The position numbers were made by a program, and so were the translations under genes. Source: Nepenthes gracilis (taxonomy: Eukaryota; Streptophyta; Magnoliopsida; Caryophyllales; Nepenthaceae). Taken from it: a DNA stretch of 64,000 nucleotides. The stretch is from assembly GCA_033239525.1 (NCBI GenBank), contig BSYO01000036.1, positions 8,454,126 through 8,518,125 of the forward strand, read 5' to 3'. Below, one piece after another: positions 11,362 through 23,533 of the stretch; within the stretch, counting starts at the first letter, position 1; every line of letters starts with the position of its first letter. The notes beneath the pieces are model-generated. The model searched no databases and was not told the origin of the DNA. It saw only the letters and a program-made list of their open reading frames with translations.

Positions 11362-11693
11362 GGTTAATTGTGAGGATATTAAAGACTAAAAAAATTATAA
11401 ACTCGACTTGTGCATGTAGTTATGGATGAGAGAGAGATCCTTTTTGGTGTTAGTACTTTGGTAGTGAATACATGAACTATGATAGGTTAAAATTATGCAC
11501 TCTCTAGTTTTGAATGGAAGTGGAAGTTTGAAAACCTTGAATACAAGGGATAAAATTATATGATAGTAAAAACTTTAATCCAAATAAACAAAAACATAAT
11601 AATTTGATGAAGAGATAAAAAGAAGTTTATTTTAAAATTATTCGACGGCTAAGACACGTATCTTGAAGACGAAATTCTTTAAAGGAAAAGAAT

Positions 11694-14271
11694 TGTAACA
11701 TCCCGATATTTTAACTTGGGTTTATTAGGTTATTAATTTAATATTTTTATAAATAAACTTATTTTATAAAATAATAATTAATAATATTAATAAATAGTAA
11801 TAAAGAAATATTATTAAATAATAATAATATAACAAATAATAATAAATATAATATTATTATTAAGATTATTGGTGTTCTCTCTCTCACACCGTCTCTTGAA
11901 GCTTCCTGTTTATCTCCTCCTTCCTCAGCTTTACACGGCTCTGGATTTTCCTCACCTCCCCTAACCGACCCAAAATTTTGCGGCACCTGCCTCTTCTCTC
12001 AAAATTCTATAGAAACAATCCTCCATTCGTTCCATTAAGCCGAAAGTGTAGTAGAATAAGCTAGGAGAGAAAGAAAGAGAGAGGCAGCGAACGAACAGGG
12101 AGAGTTGGATCGAAGGGAGAAGAGGAAAAGGAAGTAAATCAGTAGTGTACTCCGTTACCGTCTGTATTGACCATCACTATTGCCGCCGTCGTCGCTGAAA
12201 ATATCACCGTCATGTCGCAGCCGGAAGCAGTTGTGGAGCTGCAACTGCCGTGTCGAGAAAAATGGAAAGCATCAGGCAAGTGATAATCCATATTTTACCT
12301 TGATTCTCCGTATTTTTCTTATTTTCTCCGTTTGTAAATATTTCTCCATATTTATTGTATTACTTGTGGCTTGCGGGAGAGAAAGAAAGAGAGAGAGAGA
12401 GAGAGAAAAAAAAACTGATCGAAATCGAATGATAAGTATGATTTTGTGAAAAATCTCGTTAAAAATGAAGAAATATCGAAGTACTGGCTGTCGTCGCCGT
12501 CGTGCCTTACCGATTTGTCGTTGGCCTCCTATTTCGAAGGAGAGATTAGAGCAACAACAGAGTAAGGAAGAGAGAGGAGGAAGAAGGAAGAAAATGGGAA
12601 AAAAAGAAAAAGGAAAGGAAAGGAAATAAAAGAAAAGAAAGAAAAAGAAAAAAAAATAAAGGGCGAAAGAAGCTTGGGGAAGTGGAATGACGTGGAGAGA
12701 TTGTGTGGGATTTTTGTATATATTAAAAATATATTATATTAAATTAGAATTTAAAATAAATAAATAAATATATATGTGTGTGTATTTTTGTAAGTTATTT
12801 ATATGATATATAAATTAATTGTTAAAATGTATTTTTATGTTAACCGATGTCGAGTTGGGACATTAAAGGAATCGAGCTAGTTTTGGTTTAATATTAAAAC
12901 TTGAAAATTAGTAGCATCATTAAAGATTACAGGATTTAGGGGGTTATCGACTTGTAGACACCAGGTAGAAAAATACTTAATGGGTCCTTGGTAATTTCTC
13001 TCTTTTTCGATGACGACATTATTTGCGTTATCTAATTACATGTGTATAGTCCTTATCAGTATTGAATGACATTTCTATCATTGTAATTACAAAACCTTCT
13101 TTACGTTATACTCATTTACGTGAATATTTGAGTTATTAGCTTCTTATGGTTAAGGTAAAGGAGATTATATAAAAGTCTTAAAGACGTTTCGAATCGAGCG
13201 CTATGACTTTAATGTAATTTATAGCCATTGAATACTAATTTTTATATCATGGTGGTGATGATGTATATTGTTTATTATTGAGGGATGTTTATAACCGGGT
13301 GACCATTGTAAGAGATGATATCAGGGATATCATTGGCGAGGGGTATCATAAATGATATGAGTATACTGAAGATTTAATTCTCCGGAAGGATTGTAATGCG
13401 ACGAAGGATACTATGAATAATTTTGTGTTATTTACCCAACCGTTGGGAGTATAAATATACCGCATTTGATTCACGGTGACAAAATAAGGTCCAAGAAATT
13501 ATTCATGGTATCTCGTTATTGTTGATATCTCATAAATTTAGAATTCGGTAGAATCCATATGTTGGATTATTCGGTATTTGGATTTAGTAAAATTTATGTT
13601 ATTTAATGTTATTTGATATTCAGATCGTTCATACTAATATTTGAATCAGGAGATCCCTTTATTTTTTGTGATGTTTGATTTTGAAGGATTTTTGCCTGTT
13701 ATTGATAAATCTTATGATCTTTGTCACATGTGGGTCTAGGGTGACTTGCCTTGTTTTACTTTTGAGTCGTGGATACGATGAAGTATAAATTCTTGAATAG
13801 AGTTTATCTGTTGGATAATTATATTACTATTGTGGCTTCTTTATCTATCACTTATTGTATAACTGAGATGTTTGTTATTATTACATGTTTTTTTTTATTA
13901 TTATCACTTGTTGGATATTTGGCTCATCATTATATTTTATTGGTTTCAGATTGAGTTGATTATATAGAGCTGTCAGGTGATCTTACTTTTACTGTGAGAC
14001 TTCCAATTAGAGAAGATTTTGGAAGTTGTTGCTATCATATCAGTGGGAGACATATTAAATATATTTTAATTGAGGTTTAATGGTTCATTTTCAGGCTATG
14101 ACCGTAAATAGAGTAATTTTATTTTAGTGAATATTTGCTTAATTTGTAATTAAAATAATAAATGTATTAAAAATGTTGAGACTATTATGGATATTTAATA
14201 ATTTTAAGATTTAAGATTTTTTGCTAGAGTGGTTCAAGCCATAATTGATGGTTAGGATTCGGGTCGTCACA
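11694..14271 (+). repeat. 3' LTR of Gypsy-1
   Basis: This LTR begins TGTAACA after a purine-rich tract and ends at GTCACA. It preserves the pre-insertion site of the MULE at 11924-11933 (ctcagcttta). It contains GA-rich leader-like sequence near 12060-12140 and 12370-12410. The short ORFs inside are not conserved between the LTRs. Confidence 0.85.
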
Positions 14272-15495
14272 ATATGTGAACTGAATATTCAATGAATAAT
14301 TCTTTAATAAGGAATATAATAATTATGGAAAGCAACACTATGAAAAAAAAAATCTAAGATATAATAATTAGTAATATTATACATTGTAAAATATATTCCA
14401 TCAAAATAAATTTTATAAGAAAAGTCTATGGGAATTATATTTCTATTATAGTAAATTTAAAATTAATGAATTTATGTCCCATTAGTTCAGTAAATTATTC
14501 AAACTCAAACTATTTTTCATCACTCTACTAAACAATATCAAGAACATCTCACCACATGTTTATAGTCTGATTAGTCAATTAATTAATTGATATTTTAGAT
14601 ATCCATATTATAATATAATTTTAATAGATTCTATAGGTAAAACAAATATGTCCTTCAGGATAATTGATTGACTTTAGCTAAGCATCTATATCATTTGAAT
14701 AAAATAAATCTCACCTACGAAATGCATTATCAATTATTGTGCTACATAAAATTATAACATAGAGTATTCAAGATTTATATGTAAGTAAATTTCTGTTATC
14801 TTAATATGTAATTTTTTATTTCATCTTATTAAAATTGGCTATTAAAAATATAAGTGTGAATAAAAATTAAGAACATATAAATAAAACTCAATATCAATAT
14901 AATGCATTAATGTCCCATGAATAATTAAAGATATATTTTAATATAACCAAATGTGATGTTTATCTTTTTATTATTATTATTAATATTAGATATAATTTTT
15001 AAATTTATTTATTAAAATTTATCATAATATTTTATATATTATTATCTATTAACTTATAAATAAACACGTAAAAATCAATTGAGTTGTTCCGAAATATATC
15101 CATAGCACGTTATTTATATACCCAATACTACAAATAATCACTAAAGTACTTTTTTTAACTAAATAATTAATTATTATCTTTAAATAATATATTAAAATAT
15201 TAAAAATTTATTTATTTTTCTCATTCTCATGCATGGCACAAAGGAGGCGCCCTCCTGTATTGTGGCAACTCCCCCATACAGTGAACGGTGCCACGAAGGA
15301 ATCTAACAGTAGCCCATGCCCCGCTCCCTCCCTATTTTTTTGTTTTTTCGGTTGTTTTCATGCCGAGTTTGATTTTTATTCAAATTTGAATTGTTTAAAA
15401 ATATTCTGATATAAAAAACTTATAAAAATCATTATCTATAATTCTTATACATCTATTAAAACAAAATTTACATATAAAATATTACAAATCAAACC
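14272..15495. other. AT-rich intergenic DNA
   Basis: No gene, repeat unit or element boundary was recognised. A short GC-rich island lies at 15228-15335 (caaaggaggcgccctcctg) without an ORF. Confidence 0.6.
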
Positions 15496-16110
15496 TGATA
15501 GAGACGGCCAATAGTGAGCTAGCTCAGCGCAAAGGCCCTTAGGCGAATCCAAAGTATAGTTAACCTACAACACGTCATCATTGATCCAAAAGTTCAAATA
15601 ACGACCAAATAAGCCCAATCAATTCCAAAGGCCAAACTGACTTCATCAGTCCCATTAGGCAACCCGGTTGAAAAAACTTATCATAAACCGGTTGCAATAA
15701 GCAACTAAAATATCCTTATCTATCTAGGTGGTTCAAGAATGGTCGCATGAAGGTTAAACCGTCGACCAACACTATAAATACTCTTTCACTCTAATGAGTG
15801 AGGGAGACTGATAGACAAATATATAGAAAAGTAAATCTCTACCCAAAAGGAACCTCTTATAATTCTTATTTTAAAATTGCTCCCTATTGAGCACATTGTA
15901 ATATAAAATCTGTTCTATACCGAGCGCAACATCTGAGTTAGATAGCATCCAAACTTTCGTGCATCAACACATATATCTATTATCATTGTATCTTTTTGTT
16001 AATTGAAGAAGATAATTAATTTGAGTATCGGAGAATATATTAGGGAGTGAAACCCACAAATCATCTAATCTCTTATTTTTTAATTATAGTATACAAGATT
16101 TAGTTTATAA
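15496..16110 (+). mobile_element. Relic Tat-type gypsy LTR
   Basis: The segment starts TGATAGAGACGGCC, has a TATA-like ctataaatac at 15772, and carries the block ttgtatctttttgttaattg followed by tttgagtatcgga at about 15990-16035. The same block order appears in the LTR near 60840-60960 and corresponds to the TTGAGCGTCGGA block I associate with Tat/Retand LTRs. No primer site or coding region follows, so it is a solo LTR or fragment. The right end is uncertain. Confidence 0.5.
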
Positions 16111-16762
16111 GAAATGATAATTTGACTCACTTTGTTTGACCTTCCAAGAAAGATTTAGGTGGATCCATATTCTGTACTATAATTCGTATTTGATAATGCA
16201 TTAAAACCATAATCTCATAAAATTTCTCAAAACCCACTATTTTTACACCATTTTCAAATTTCTCTTAAATTCAACCATATAATAAGTATTTGATACAAAA
16301 AGAACGATCTGTTAAAATATTAAAGTATCATAGAATCATAAGATAATAAATTGATTAAAAAACTCAAATTTATTATTTAATCTCCTTTTCTTTGTCTTGA
16401 ATGGCATTTTTTTCTCCTTTTTCTCCAATTTTGTCTCAAATTCCTACCATTTATCTTAATTTTGACGGGTATTTATAACCCATTGATCCTAATTCACCTC
16501 ATACCTTACTTATTGTAATTTTTTTTATTTAAATTCCTTTTAATTAAACCTAAAATTCGTACATTCTCACCAATCCTCATTTTTTGTGCCACCTAATAAA
16601 TTTTAGCGATAATTCTCTTGATTTGATCCAGTATTGCTGTTAATTTTTATGCTTGTAAGTAATGAATTCATCCTCTACGGATTCCATCAATTTTCACTGT
16701 TCCTTCTCTCCTTCAGCCTTTTTCTTTGCCTCCCTTCTCATTTTTTTAATGCTTGTAATTTA

Positions 16763-16807
<45 letters not shown>

Positions 16808-17465
16808 GTAAGTCAATTTTTTTTAGTATTTTTAATATTTATTTATAATAATATATTATTATTTTTGACAAAAAAATTAAAATAATAATAATTAATTTAA
16901 ATAAATTTTAAGTAAATATATTACATAATTAAAAATTTGATAGTTTTTGAAGCTTTTTATGGTTTCCTTGTCATCTTGTTGGCTCGGACTTGCCTAAATC
17001 TCTGTATATATGTCAGTGCAGATATAAATGTTCTATATACCAATAAGAATAATGTAGAGTTGTAAGCCTATGAATGATAAAGGACATTTGTAATTCACCG
17101 GTGAGAAAGACTGATTTTACTTATTGTATGTTTGGTTATTATATTGGAATAATATTAGAATATAATAATTATTTTTAAAAAATAAAATAAGATAAAAATA
17201 GAATTAAAAATTTTTATTTATATATTTGGTTATTAGAATAGAATAAGTTAAAAATTATTTTAATAATTAGTATATAGTAATACGATAAGGAATAAGGTAA
17301 AATTTTATACTAATAACTTTTTTACCTTTATTTATTAATAATTTTATTTTATTATTACCAGCTAATTTTAATTATTTAAAAAATATTTTATTTGATATAT
17401 TTATTAAAATAAATAAATTAATAAAATATAATATTAATAAATAAATTTTAGAAATAGTAATTATT
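16111..17465. other. AT-rich intergenic DNA with a (TTA)n tract
   Basis: Low-complexity AT-rich sequence. A (TTA/ATT)n microsatellite runs from about 16757 to 16808, and the ORF across it is an artefact of the repeat. tttggttattatattggaat at 17131 resembles DNA-transposon ends, but no matching right end was established. Confidence 0.6.
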
Positions 17466-17920
17466 GGTAATTACTAATACAGGCGGTGGTGGAAACGGAG
17501 GATTTCGAATGGCAGGCCGAAGAGGAGCAAGGTTTCTGGAAGCCAAAGAGGGTAATTACTTATACAGGCGGCAGTGGAAATGGAGGATTTCAATCGGTAG
17601 GCCGAAGAGGAGCAGGTTTCCAGAAGCCGAAAAGGGTAATTACTAAGACAGGTGGCGACAAAAATGGAGGATTTCAAACGGTGGGCCGAAGAGGAGCAGG
17701 GTTTCCAGAAGCCGAAAAGGGTAATTACTAATACAGGTGGCGACAAAAATGGAGGATTTCAAACGGTAGGCCGAAGAGGAGCAATGTTTCTGGAAGCGGA
17801 AGAGGGTAATTACTACTACATGCGGCGGTGAAAATGGAGGATTTCGAATGGTAGGCCAAAGAGGAGCAAGGTTCCGGAAGGTGAAATGGGTAATTACTAC
17901 TACAGGCGGCTGCATATCGA
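17466..17920. repeat. 84/85-bp minisatellite
   Basis: Five complete units start at 17466, 17551, 17635, 17720 and 17805, and a sixth partial unit starts at 17889. Each starts ggtaattact, followed by an acaggcgg-like block and gccgaagaggagca. Unit lengths are 84-85 bp with scattered substitutions. Because the units are nearly stop-free, ORFs of 60-108 codons appear in several frames on both strands. I see no start context or domain and treat them as repeat artefacts. The array is GC-richer than its flanks. Confidence 0.92.
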
Positions 17921-18234
17921 TTATTTTTGGAAATGGAGGAGTAGTTGAAGGAGGCGGCGGAAACATCAAACGCGAAGGTGGAGGCGGGAATTATGGCAGA
18001 CGAAGCAGGGTTTTGAACGATGGAGACGAGGACATTACGGTAAAATTAATCGAAGGTCGGTGGAAATATATATTCCTTGTCAACAAAGAATAAAAAATAA
18101 CAACACAAGGAATAAAAAATACCTAATATTTATTGGTATTTTTAATTTTTTGAGTTGGAAAAATAAATATTTTTTTAAGAATATTTATTTTGTATTAAAA
18201 AAAATAAACAGTGAAATTCACCGATAATAAAATA
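17921..18234. other. Minisatellite flank, nothing recognised
   Basis: GC-moderate sequence passes into AT-rich DNA up to the gap. The frame reading on from the array ends at 18093. No gene was recognised. Confidence 0.5.
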
Positions 18235-18334
18235 NNNNNNNNNNNNNNNNNNNNNNNNNNNNNNNNNNNNNNNNNNNNNNNNNNNNNNNNNNNNNNNNNN
18301 NNNNNNNNNNNNNNNNNNNNNNNNNNNNNNNNNN
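18235..18334. other. Assembly gap (100 N)
   Basis: Exactly 100 N, a conventional scaffold gap of unknown true size. Confidence 1.
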
Positions 18335-18631
18335 AGTGAGGTAATAATGAAGAACTTAGTGGCCTTCGAGGCAAATGGGGCAAAACGAATTTCATAGCCA
18401 ACCCCTCATATGGCGAGTCATGGGTTTTCTATTGTTTCCAGTGCATGTCACATCCATAAAATGTGGAATTATATGAAACATTACAATTAATACGTATGAA
18501 AGCAATTTTACATCTACGGTAACCAGTTAAACACAATAACCATGCAGAAGTTACAGCGGTATGGCAGGTTGTGAATTATTTTTATCTTTTGCTTGAATGA
18601 GGATTGTCTCCTTGCAGGTTGAATAACCATA
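18335..18631. other. Unassigned sequence between gap and Copia-1
   Basis: No gene or repeat was recognised. The last five bases before Copia-1 (ccata) are the left side of its imperfect target duplication. Confidence 0.5.
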
Positions 18632-19516
18632 TGTAGGGAAACAGGATGGATAATGGCCGATCGGATAAATCCGAGTCAGACAAGAATGATGCGTATAAAC
18701 ACACACGATAGAGGAATGTGAGAGAAAGAGTAAGAACATACAATTTTTATGTGAAAAATTTTATTTTAAAATAAGAGAAAAAAATCACGGAACATTTAGT
18801 CCACAAACTAATTTCACTATGTGAGTGTGGTTACAGAAGCCCTTTTAGCTACACAAGCCCTGAGAACAAAAATAAGAGCAAGAATACAAGAGTAAAGAAT
18901 GACTACTTCTTATTCTCTCTTACATTTTTCTACTTCTCAATTCTTTACACTTTGCTTACATGCCCAACATGCAAATATATACAAATTTGTCCTGGTAGTC
19001 GTCTACCCTGTAGGCAGGTTGCATGTCTGCAAAACCTGCCACCAACTCTGTTAAGCACTACTCTGTCGAGTGGAGTTGACCTGCTCAATCAATCAGCTGC
19101 TAGCTTTGAGAGTCAACTTCATTTTCTGAAAAACTGATTGTGCAGACGTTGTAGGTGACCAACTTTTCGGTTACAATTCCCAAGTGTTAACCAAAATCCT
19201 TGGACTTTTGCTTAGAATCCTCGGACCTTTATACTTCTCTGGCCAAGTGCAAATCCACTCCGGCTTTCTTTCATTTCGGCCAACTTTCATTCTGAAATTT
19301 CACTCCGGAATTCCATATTGGAAATTTCATCCATTTCGGAATTTCCATCCATTCCGAAAATTCCATTCCGGCTATTTTCCATTCCTGTCAATTTTCATTT
19401 CAAAAATTCATTTCGGAATTTCATTTTGGAAAATGCATTCCGGATAAACCATTTTGGAAAACTTTCACTCCGGCATTTGCCACTCCATAATTTCCCACAT
19501 GGGAGAGATCCCAACA
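18632..19516 (-). repeat. 3' LTR of Copia-1
   Basis: 885-bp LTR paired with 23534-24534. The part at 19258-19490 consists of degenerate ATTCCGGAATTTC-like units, more mutated than in the other LTR. ORFs inside are artefacts of these units. Confidence 0.9.
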
Positions 19517-19659
19517 AATTTCCCTTCACGATCGTGTGGGAACCAAATCAGTTAGTCCGGCCATACTGCAACAGATTTCGAGTTTCCCCTTAGGTAGTAC
19601 TTTGGTCAACATATCTGACCCGTTTTCTTCAATTTGGACTTTTTCTAGTGACAGCTGTC

Positions 19660-21150
19660 TTGAGTCAACAATATCTCTCACCTAATGATATCAAATATCA
19701 ATATGCTTTGATCTTGAATAGAATAAAGAATTCTTGTACAGCTGTATAACACTTTGACTGTCATAAAGTACCACGTACTTCTCCTGCTTGAGGCCCAATT
19801 CTTGGAAGAACTTTTTTATCCCCAACGTCTCCTTGCTCGCTTCTGTCACTGCGATAAATTCTTCCTCGGTAGTCAGGAGGGCAACGTACTTTTGTAGCTT
19901 CGACTGCCCATCCAGCGAACTTGACCAAATATCCTGAAGTGGATTTTCGGGTGTCAACGTCTCCGGCCATATTAGCATCAGTGTAACCAATTAATTGGAG
20001 CTTGTCACTTTCAAGACACAGACACATCTTGGAAGTCCCTTGGAAATATCTTAAAATCCACTTTACTGATGACCAGTATTCCTTACCTGAATTTGACAAG
20101 AACCTGCTAACAGTACCGACTGCGTGTGCAATGTTCGGCCTCGTGCATACCATAGCATACATTAAACTCCCTATGGCTGAAGAGTAGGGTACGGTTCTTA
20201 TTGCATCCTTTTCGTTATTTGAGGTTGGACATTTCCTACTGCTCAGCCTGAAGTGGTTGGCTAGTAGGGTGTTCACTGGCTTGGTCTTTTTCATTTTGAA
20301 GCACTGGAGTATTTTCTCAATATAGCTCTTTTAGGACAGCCACAATTTCTTATCCTTGCAGTCATGAAATATTTTAACGCTCAGAATCTATTTTGCTAGC
20401 CTCAAGTCTTTTATGGCAAAAGACTGTCCAAGCTTGCTTCAACTCTTTGATCCGAGTACCGTTTTGTCCAACGATTAGCATATCATCCATATAGAGTAGA
20501 AGGATGACGAAATCATCTTATAAAAACCTTTGAACAAAGACGCAATGATCCGAAGTAGTCTTCCGGTATCCTTGATCCACCATAACAGATTCGAACTTTT
20601 TGTATCATTAATGTGGAGTCTGTTTCAATCCGTACATGCTCTTTCTCAGACGACATACCAGTCATTCCTTCCCCCTGACCTGAAATCCCTCGGGTTACTC
20701 CTTATAGATTTCCTCCTCAAGGTTACCATGGAGGAATGCCGTCTAGACATCTAGCTACTCCACCTCCAAATCTAGGATAGCGACCAAACCAAGCACTTAA
20801 ATAGAGGACATTTTTACATCTGGGGCAAAAATTTCATCAAAGTTGACCCCTTTATGCTGGTTGAAACCCGTTACCACTAGCCTTACCTTGTACCTCGGTT
20901 GCGTGGTTCCTTCTTTGTTCTTCAAACGGAAGACCCATTTATTCTTCAGGGTTTTCTTCCCCTTCGATAGTTCAATCAGTTCGAATGTATGGTTCTCATG
21001 TAACGAATTTATTTCATCCTGTATGGATTCTAACCATTTTTCCTTGTGATTATCCTCCATGGCTTCCTCAAAACTTTCAGGTTCTACTCCACCAGTAACA
21101 CATACTCACTAGATAATAGACGGACGGAGGGCCTTTGGTCTCTTAGGGAT
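19660..21150 (-). pseudogene. Copia-1 reverse transcriptase and RNase H
   Basis: Minus-strand frames carry copia RT motifs: KNKWVFRLKNKEG (20797-21060), the active-site box LYMDDMLIVG near 20480-20515, then PYSSAIGSLMYAMVCTRP and GYTDANMAGDVDTRKSTSGY (19761-20294). The RNase H end is SQSVIQLYKNSLFYSRSKHI (19691-19755). RT copies the element RNA and RNase H removes the template. The catalytic YMDD is intact, but at least three frame changes and several stops separate the pieces, so no enzyme can be made. Confidence 0.9.
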
Positions 21151-21200
21151 CTACGAAGAGCAATTTCCTTGGCCAGCTGAGGAGTGAGGTCATCCTCGTC

Positions 21201-22700
21201 TTAATCTGGTGCCGTGATTGCTTCATCATCTTCTTTGGCCACACCTGGGACATTGACCTCATTGTGAAGAGGTGCCGATTGGCCAATATCAGCACTTATC
21301 TTGTCTGTCTGACCGGTACCAGACAATACCTTATTCTCTTTTCTAATGTCTACAATGGTCTCATCCTCGAGGAATACAACATCTCTAGATTGGATGAGTT
21401 TTTTCTCAACGGGATTATACAGTCGGTATCCAAGTTCATCTTCCCCATAGCTAAGGAAGATGCATTCCTTCGACTTCAATTCTAATTTGCTCCTTTCGTT
21501 CTTTGAAATATGGACAAAGGCCCTGCATCTGAACACTCGAAGATGGTTATAGGATAACTTCCTGCCAGACCATACTTGTTTAGGAACATCGTCATTCAAA
21601 GGTCTACTTGGCGACCTGTTGATGATGTAGGCCATTGTTTTTAATGCTTTCCCCCAAAACAAATCGGGTAGCTTGGCCTCATACAACACATTTCGGACTC
21701 TCTCCATCAGTGTTCGATTCATGCGTTTTGACACCCTATTTAACAGTGGTGTCTTTGGTAGCGTTCTTTGGTGCTGGATGCTTTGAGTCCGATAGTATGC
21801 ATTAAAGGCTCTAAGATACTGATCACCATTATCACTTCGAATGCATTTCAGTTTCTTCCCCGTCTACCTCTCCACAAGAGCATGAAAATGCTAGCAACTT
21901 GATCCTTCGTCTTGAGAAGGTAAATTCACACATTCCTTGAACAATCATTAATAAACGATACGAAGTAATGTGCTCCTCCAAAAGATTTTTCTTTGAAAGC
22001 ACACATCTGTATGTACCAGCTCAAGTACTTTAGTCTTTTTGTCAGACGAGTCCCCTTGAAATGTAACTTGTCATTGTTTTCCCATCAGGCAATGTGAGCA
22101 GGTTTTCAGCTTGGCCTCATTAATGCCTTGAAGAAGGTCCTTTTCGGCTAGATTATTCAATCCCTTCTCACTCATATGACTTGAGTGATGATGCCACAAG
22201 TCCGACGACTCCTTATTCCTTGTCATACGAACCTCTCCGGCGGCGGTAGATGCTTTTACCACATATAGGCCGAAGGCCTTTTCTCTACATGCAACAACCA
22301 GAGGCCCTCTGGTCAATTTCCATTTTCCTTTACAAAAAGTACTGCAAAACCCTTCATCATCCAGTTTGCTAGCTGAAATTATATTCAGCCGGATATCAGG
22401 AACGTGTCGAACGTCCTTTAAAAGCAATCGGGTTCCATTACTGGTGACAAGTGATATGTCACCTCTACCAATAACCTAGGATGTTCATTCGTTTCCCATT
22501 CTTAATACTCCAAAATCTCCCAAATTGTAAGACGAGAACAATCCCTTTCTGGATGTGACATGAAGTGAGACACCTGTATCCACCACCCAATTAGACTTGT
22601 GGTCGGTCAAGTTTATCACATCATTCGTTCAACAGGTCAGTAGGAGGTCACCCTCAGTTACAACTGAGATCGAGGCCTTTTCCTCGCCTTATCCATTTTC
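21201..22700 (-). pseudogene. Copia-1 protease end, GAG-pre-integrase and integrase
   Basis: At 22071-22427 the frame reads LKDVRHVPDIRLNIISASKL and then LWHHHSSHMSEKGL, the linker and zinc-binding start of copia integrase. The integrase tail at 21201-21734 reads MNRTLMERVRNVLYEAKLP and AYIINRSPSRPL, followed by the C-terminal GYRLYNPVEKKL and SRDVVFLED. The central catalytic core between 21735 and 22070 is disrupted by stops and frameshifts. The Copia-type assignment is firm; function is lost. Confidence 0.88.
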
Positions 22701-22759
22701 AGCTTTATTCTTTTTGTCATCTTCATTATTATTGCGCTTCCATTTATAACAATATTTCT

Positions 22760-23430
22760 TAATGTGTCATTTCTTTCCACAATAATGGCATTTGAAGTTT
22801 TGAAACCTTGATCGGGACTTGCTGCGGCCCTTTTCTCCGGACTTTGGGCCGCATTCTTTACTTCTTTCCCGTGACTTAGTCACGAGTACCTTGTAGTGTT
22901 GAGAGGTGGAAGTCCCTTGTAACCGCCGTCTCATTTTCTCGTTGAGCATAGCTCCTTTTGCCATCTCTAATGTCACGATGCCATTCGGAGTAGTGTTGGC
23001 AATGGTGATTTGAATCACCTCCCAAGAGTCCGACATAATTGTCAAAAGCCATAAGTCCAACACTTCATCTTCGAACTTAATGCCCATACCACTCAGTCGG
23101 TCCACACATCCTTGGAATTCATTTAAGTGGTCGGCAACTGACGAACCCTCATTATATCGCACCTGCATCAATTTCATCAGGTGATATAATTTGTTGTTTC
23201 CGGTCTTAGAAGCATAAAGCATCTCCAACTTTTCCCACAACGATTTGGCATTTGTCTCACTCCTGGTGTGGTTTTAGACATTGTCGTCTACAAAATGCCG
23301 TATGAAGCCGCACACTTGTTTGTGTTTGAAGATCCAGTCTTCTTTCGATTTTGCCTCGGGCTTTTGAGTAGCAAACATTGGAAGGTGCATCGACTTGACG
23401 AATAGCAGGTCTGACATCTTACTCTATCAA
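22760..23430 (-). pseudogene. Copia-1 gag
   Basis: The frame at 22767-23240 reads LYASKTGNNKLYHLMKLMQV, then VDRLSGMGIKFEDEV, a UBN2/retrotran_gag capsid core. It ends in an Arg/Ser-rich stretch and KCHYCGKK, the first half of the CCHC zinc knuckle. The N-terminal part continues to about 23430 in a broken frame (LNGTNYN near 23427). The product would coat element RNA in cytoplasmic particles. The knuckle is cut by a frame break. Confidence 0.85.
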
Positions 23431-23517
23431 ATGTTATAATTGGTGCCGTTTAAACAAATCATCTTACTTCCCACCTCCATCGATTCATAGCGTTCCAACA
23501 ACTGGCACAAAGTACCA

Positions 23518-23533
23518 CGTCTCGGATACCACT
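23518..23533 (-). other. Primer-binding site of Copia-1
   Basis: On the minus strand, two bases after the LTR end, TGGTATCCGAGACG matches the initiator-Met tRNA type (TGGTATCAGAGC) with one change in the core. Confidence 0.75.

Larger units (their letters stand above)
1..14271 (+). mobile_element. Gypsy-1: degenerate LTR retrotransposon with nested MULE
   Basis: Two diverged copies of a ~2.5-kb LTR bracket a ~4.3-kb internal region. The 3' LTR (11694-14271) starts TGTAACATCCCGATATTT and ends GTCACA. The 5' LTR begins left of the window, is interrupted by the MULE, and ends CGCCACA at 7403. A decayed initiator-Met primer-binding site follows it, and a purine tract (aaaggaaaag) precedes the 3' LTR. 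The internal region has no usable ORF and is very AT-rich. One gag zinc-knuckle relic sets the orientation as plus. The TGTAACA(T/C)CCCG start is common in plant Ty3/gypsy LTRs, but no RT was recognised, so the superfamily call is an inference. Confidence 0.8.

Noticed and set aside
7424..11693. Complete pol gene in Gypsy-1
   Set aside because: I could not read RT, RNase H or integrase motifs in any frame, so only the zinc-knuckle relic is reported.
12180..12449. 89-codon ORF in the Gypsy-1 3' LTR
   Set aside because: The matching part of the 5' LTR does not keep the frame, so it is LTR sequence.
16634..16885. ORF across the (TTA)n tract
   Set aside because: Poly-isoleucine from the microsatellite, with no domain.
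17466..17920. Possible CRISPR-like array
   Set aside because: Units are contiguous without unique spacers, and the DNA is plant nuclear. It is a minisatellite.
17104..18170. A DNA transposon enclosing the minisatellite
   Set aside because: tttggttattatattggaat at the left has only vague counterparts on the right, and no target duplication could be defined.
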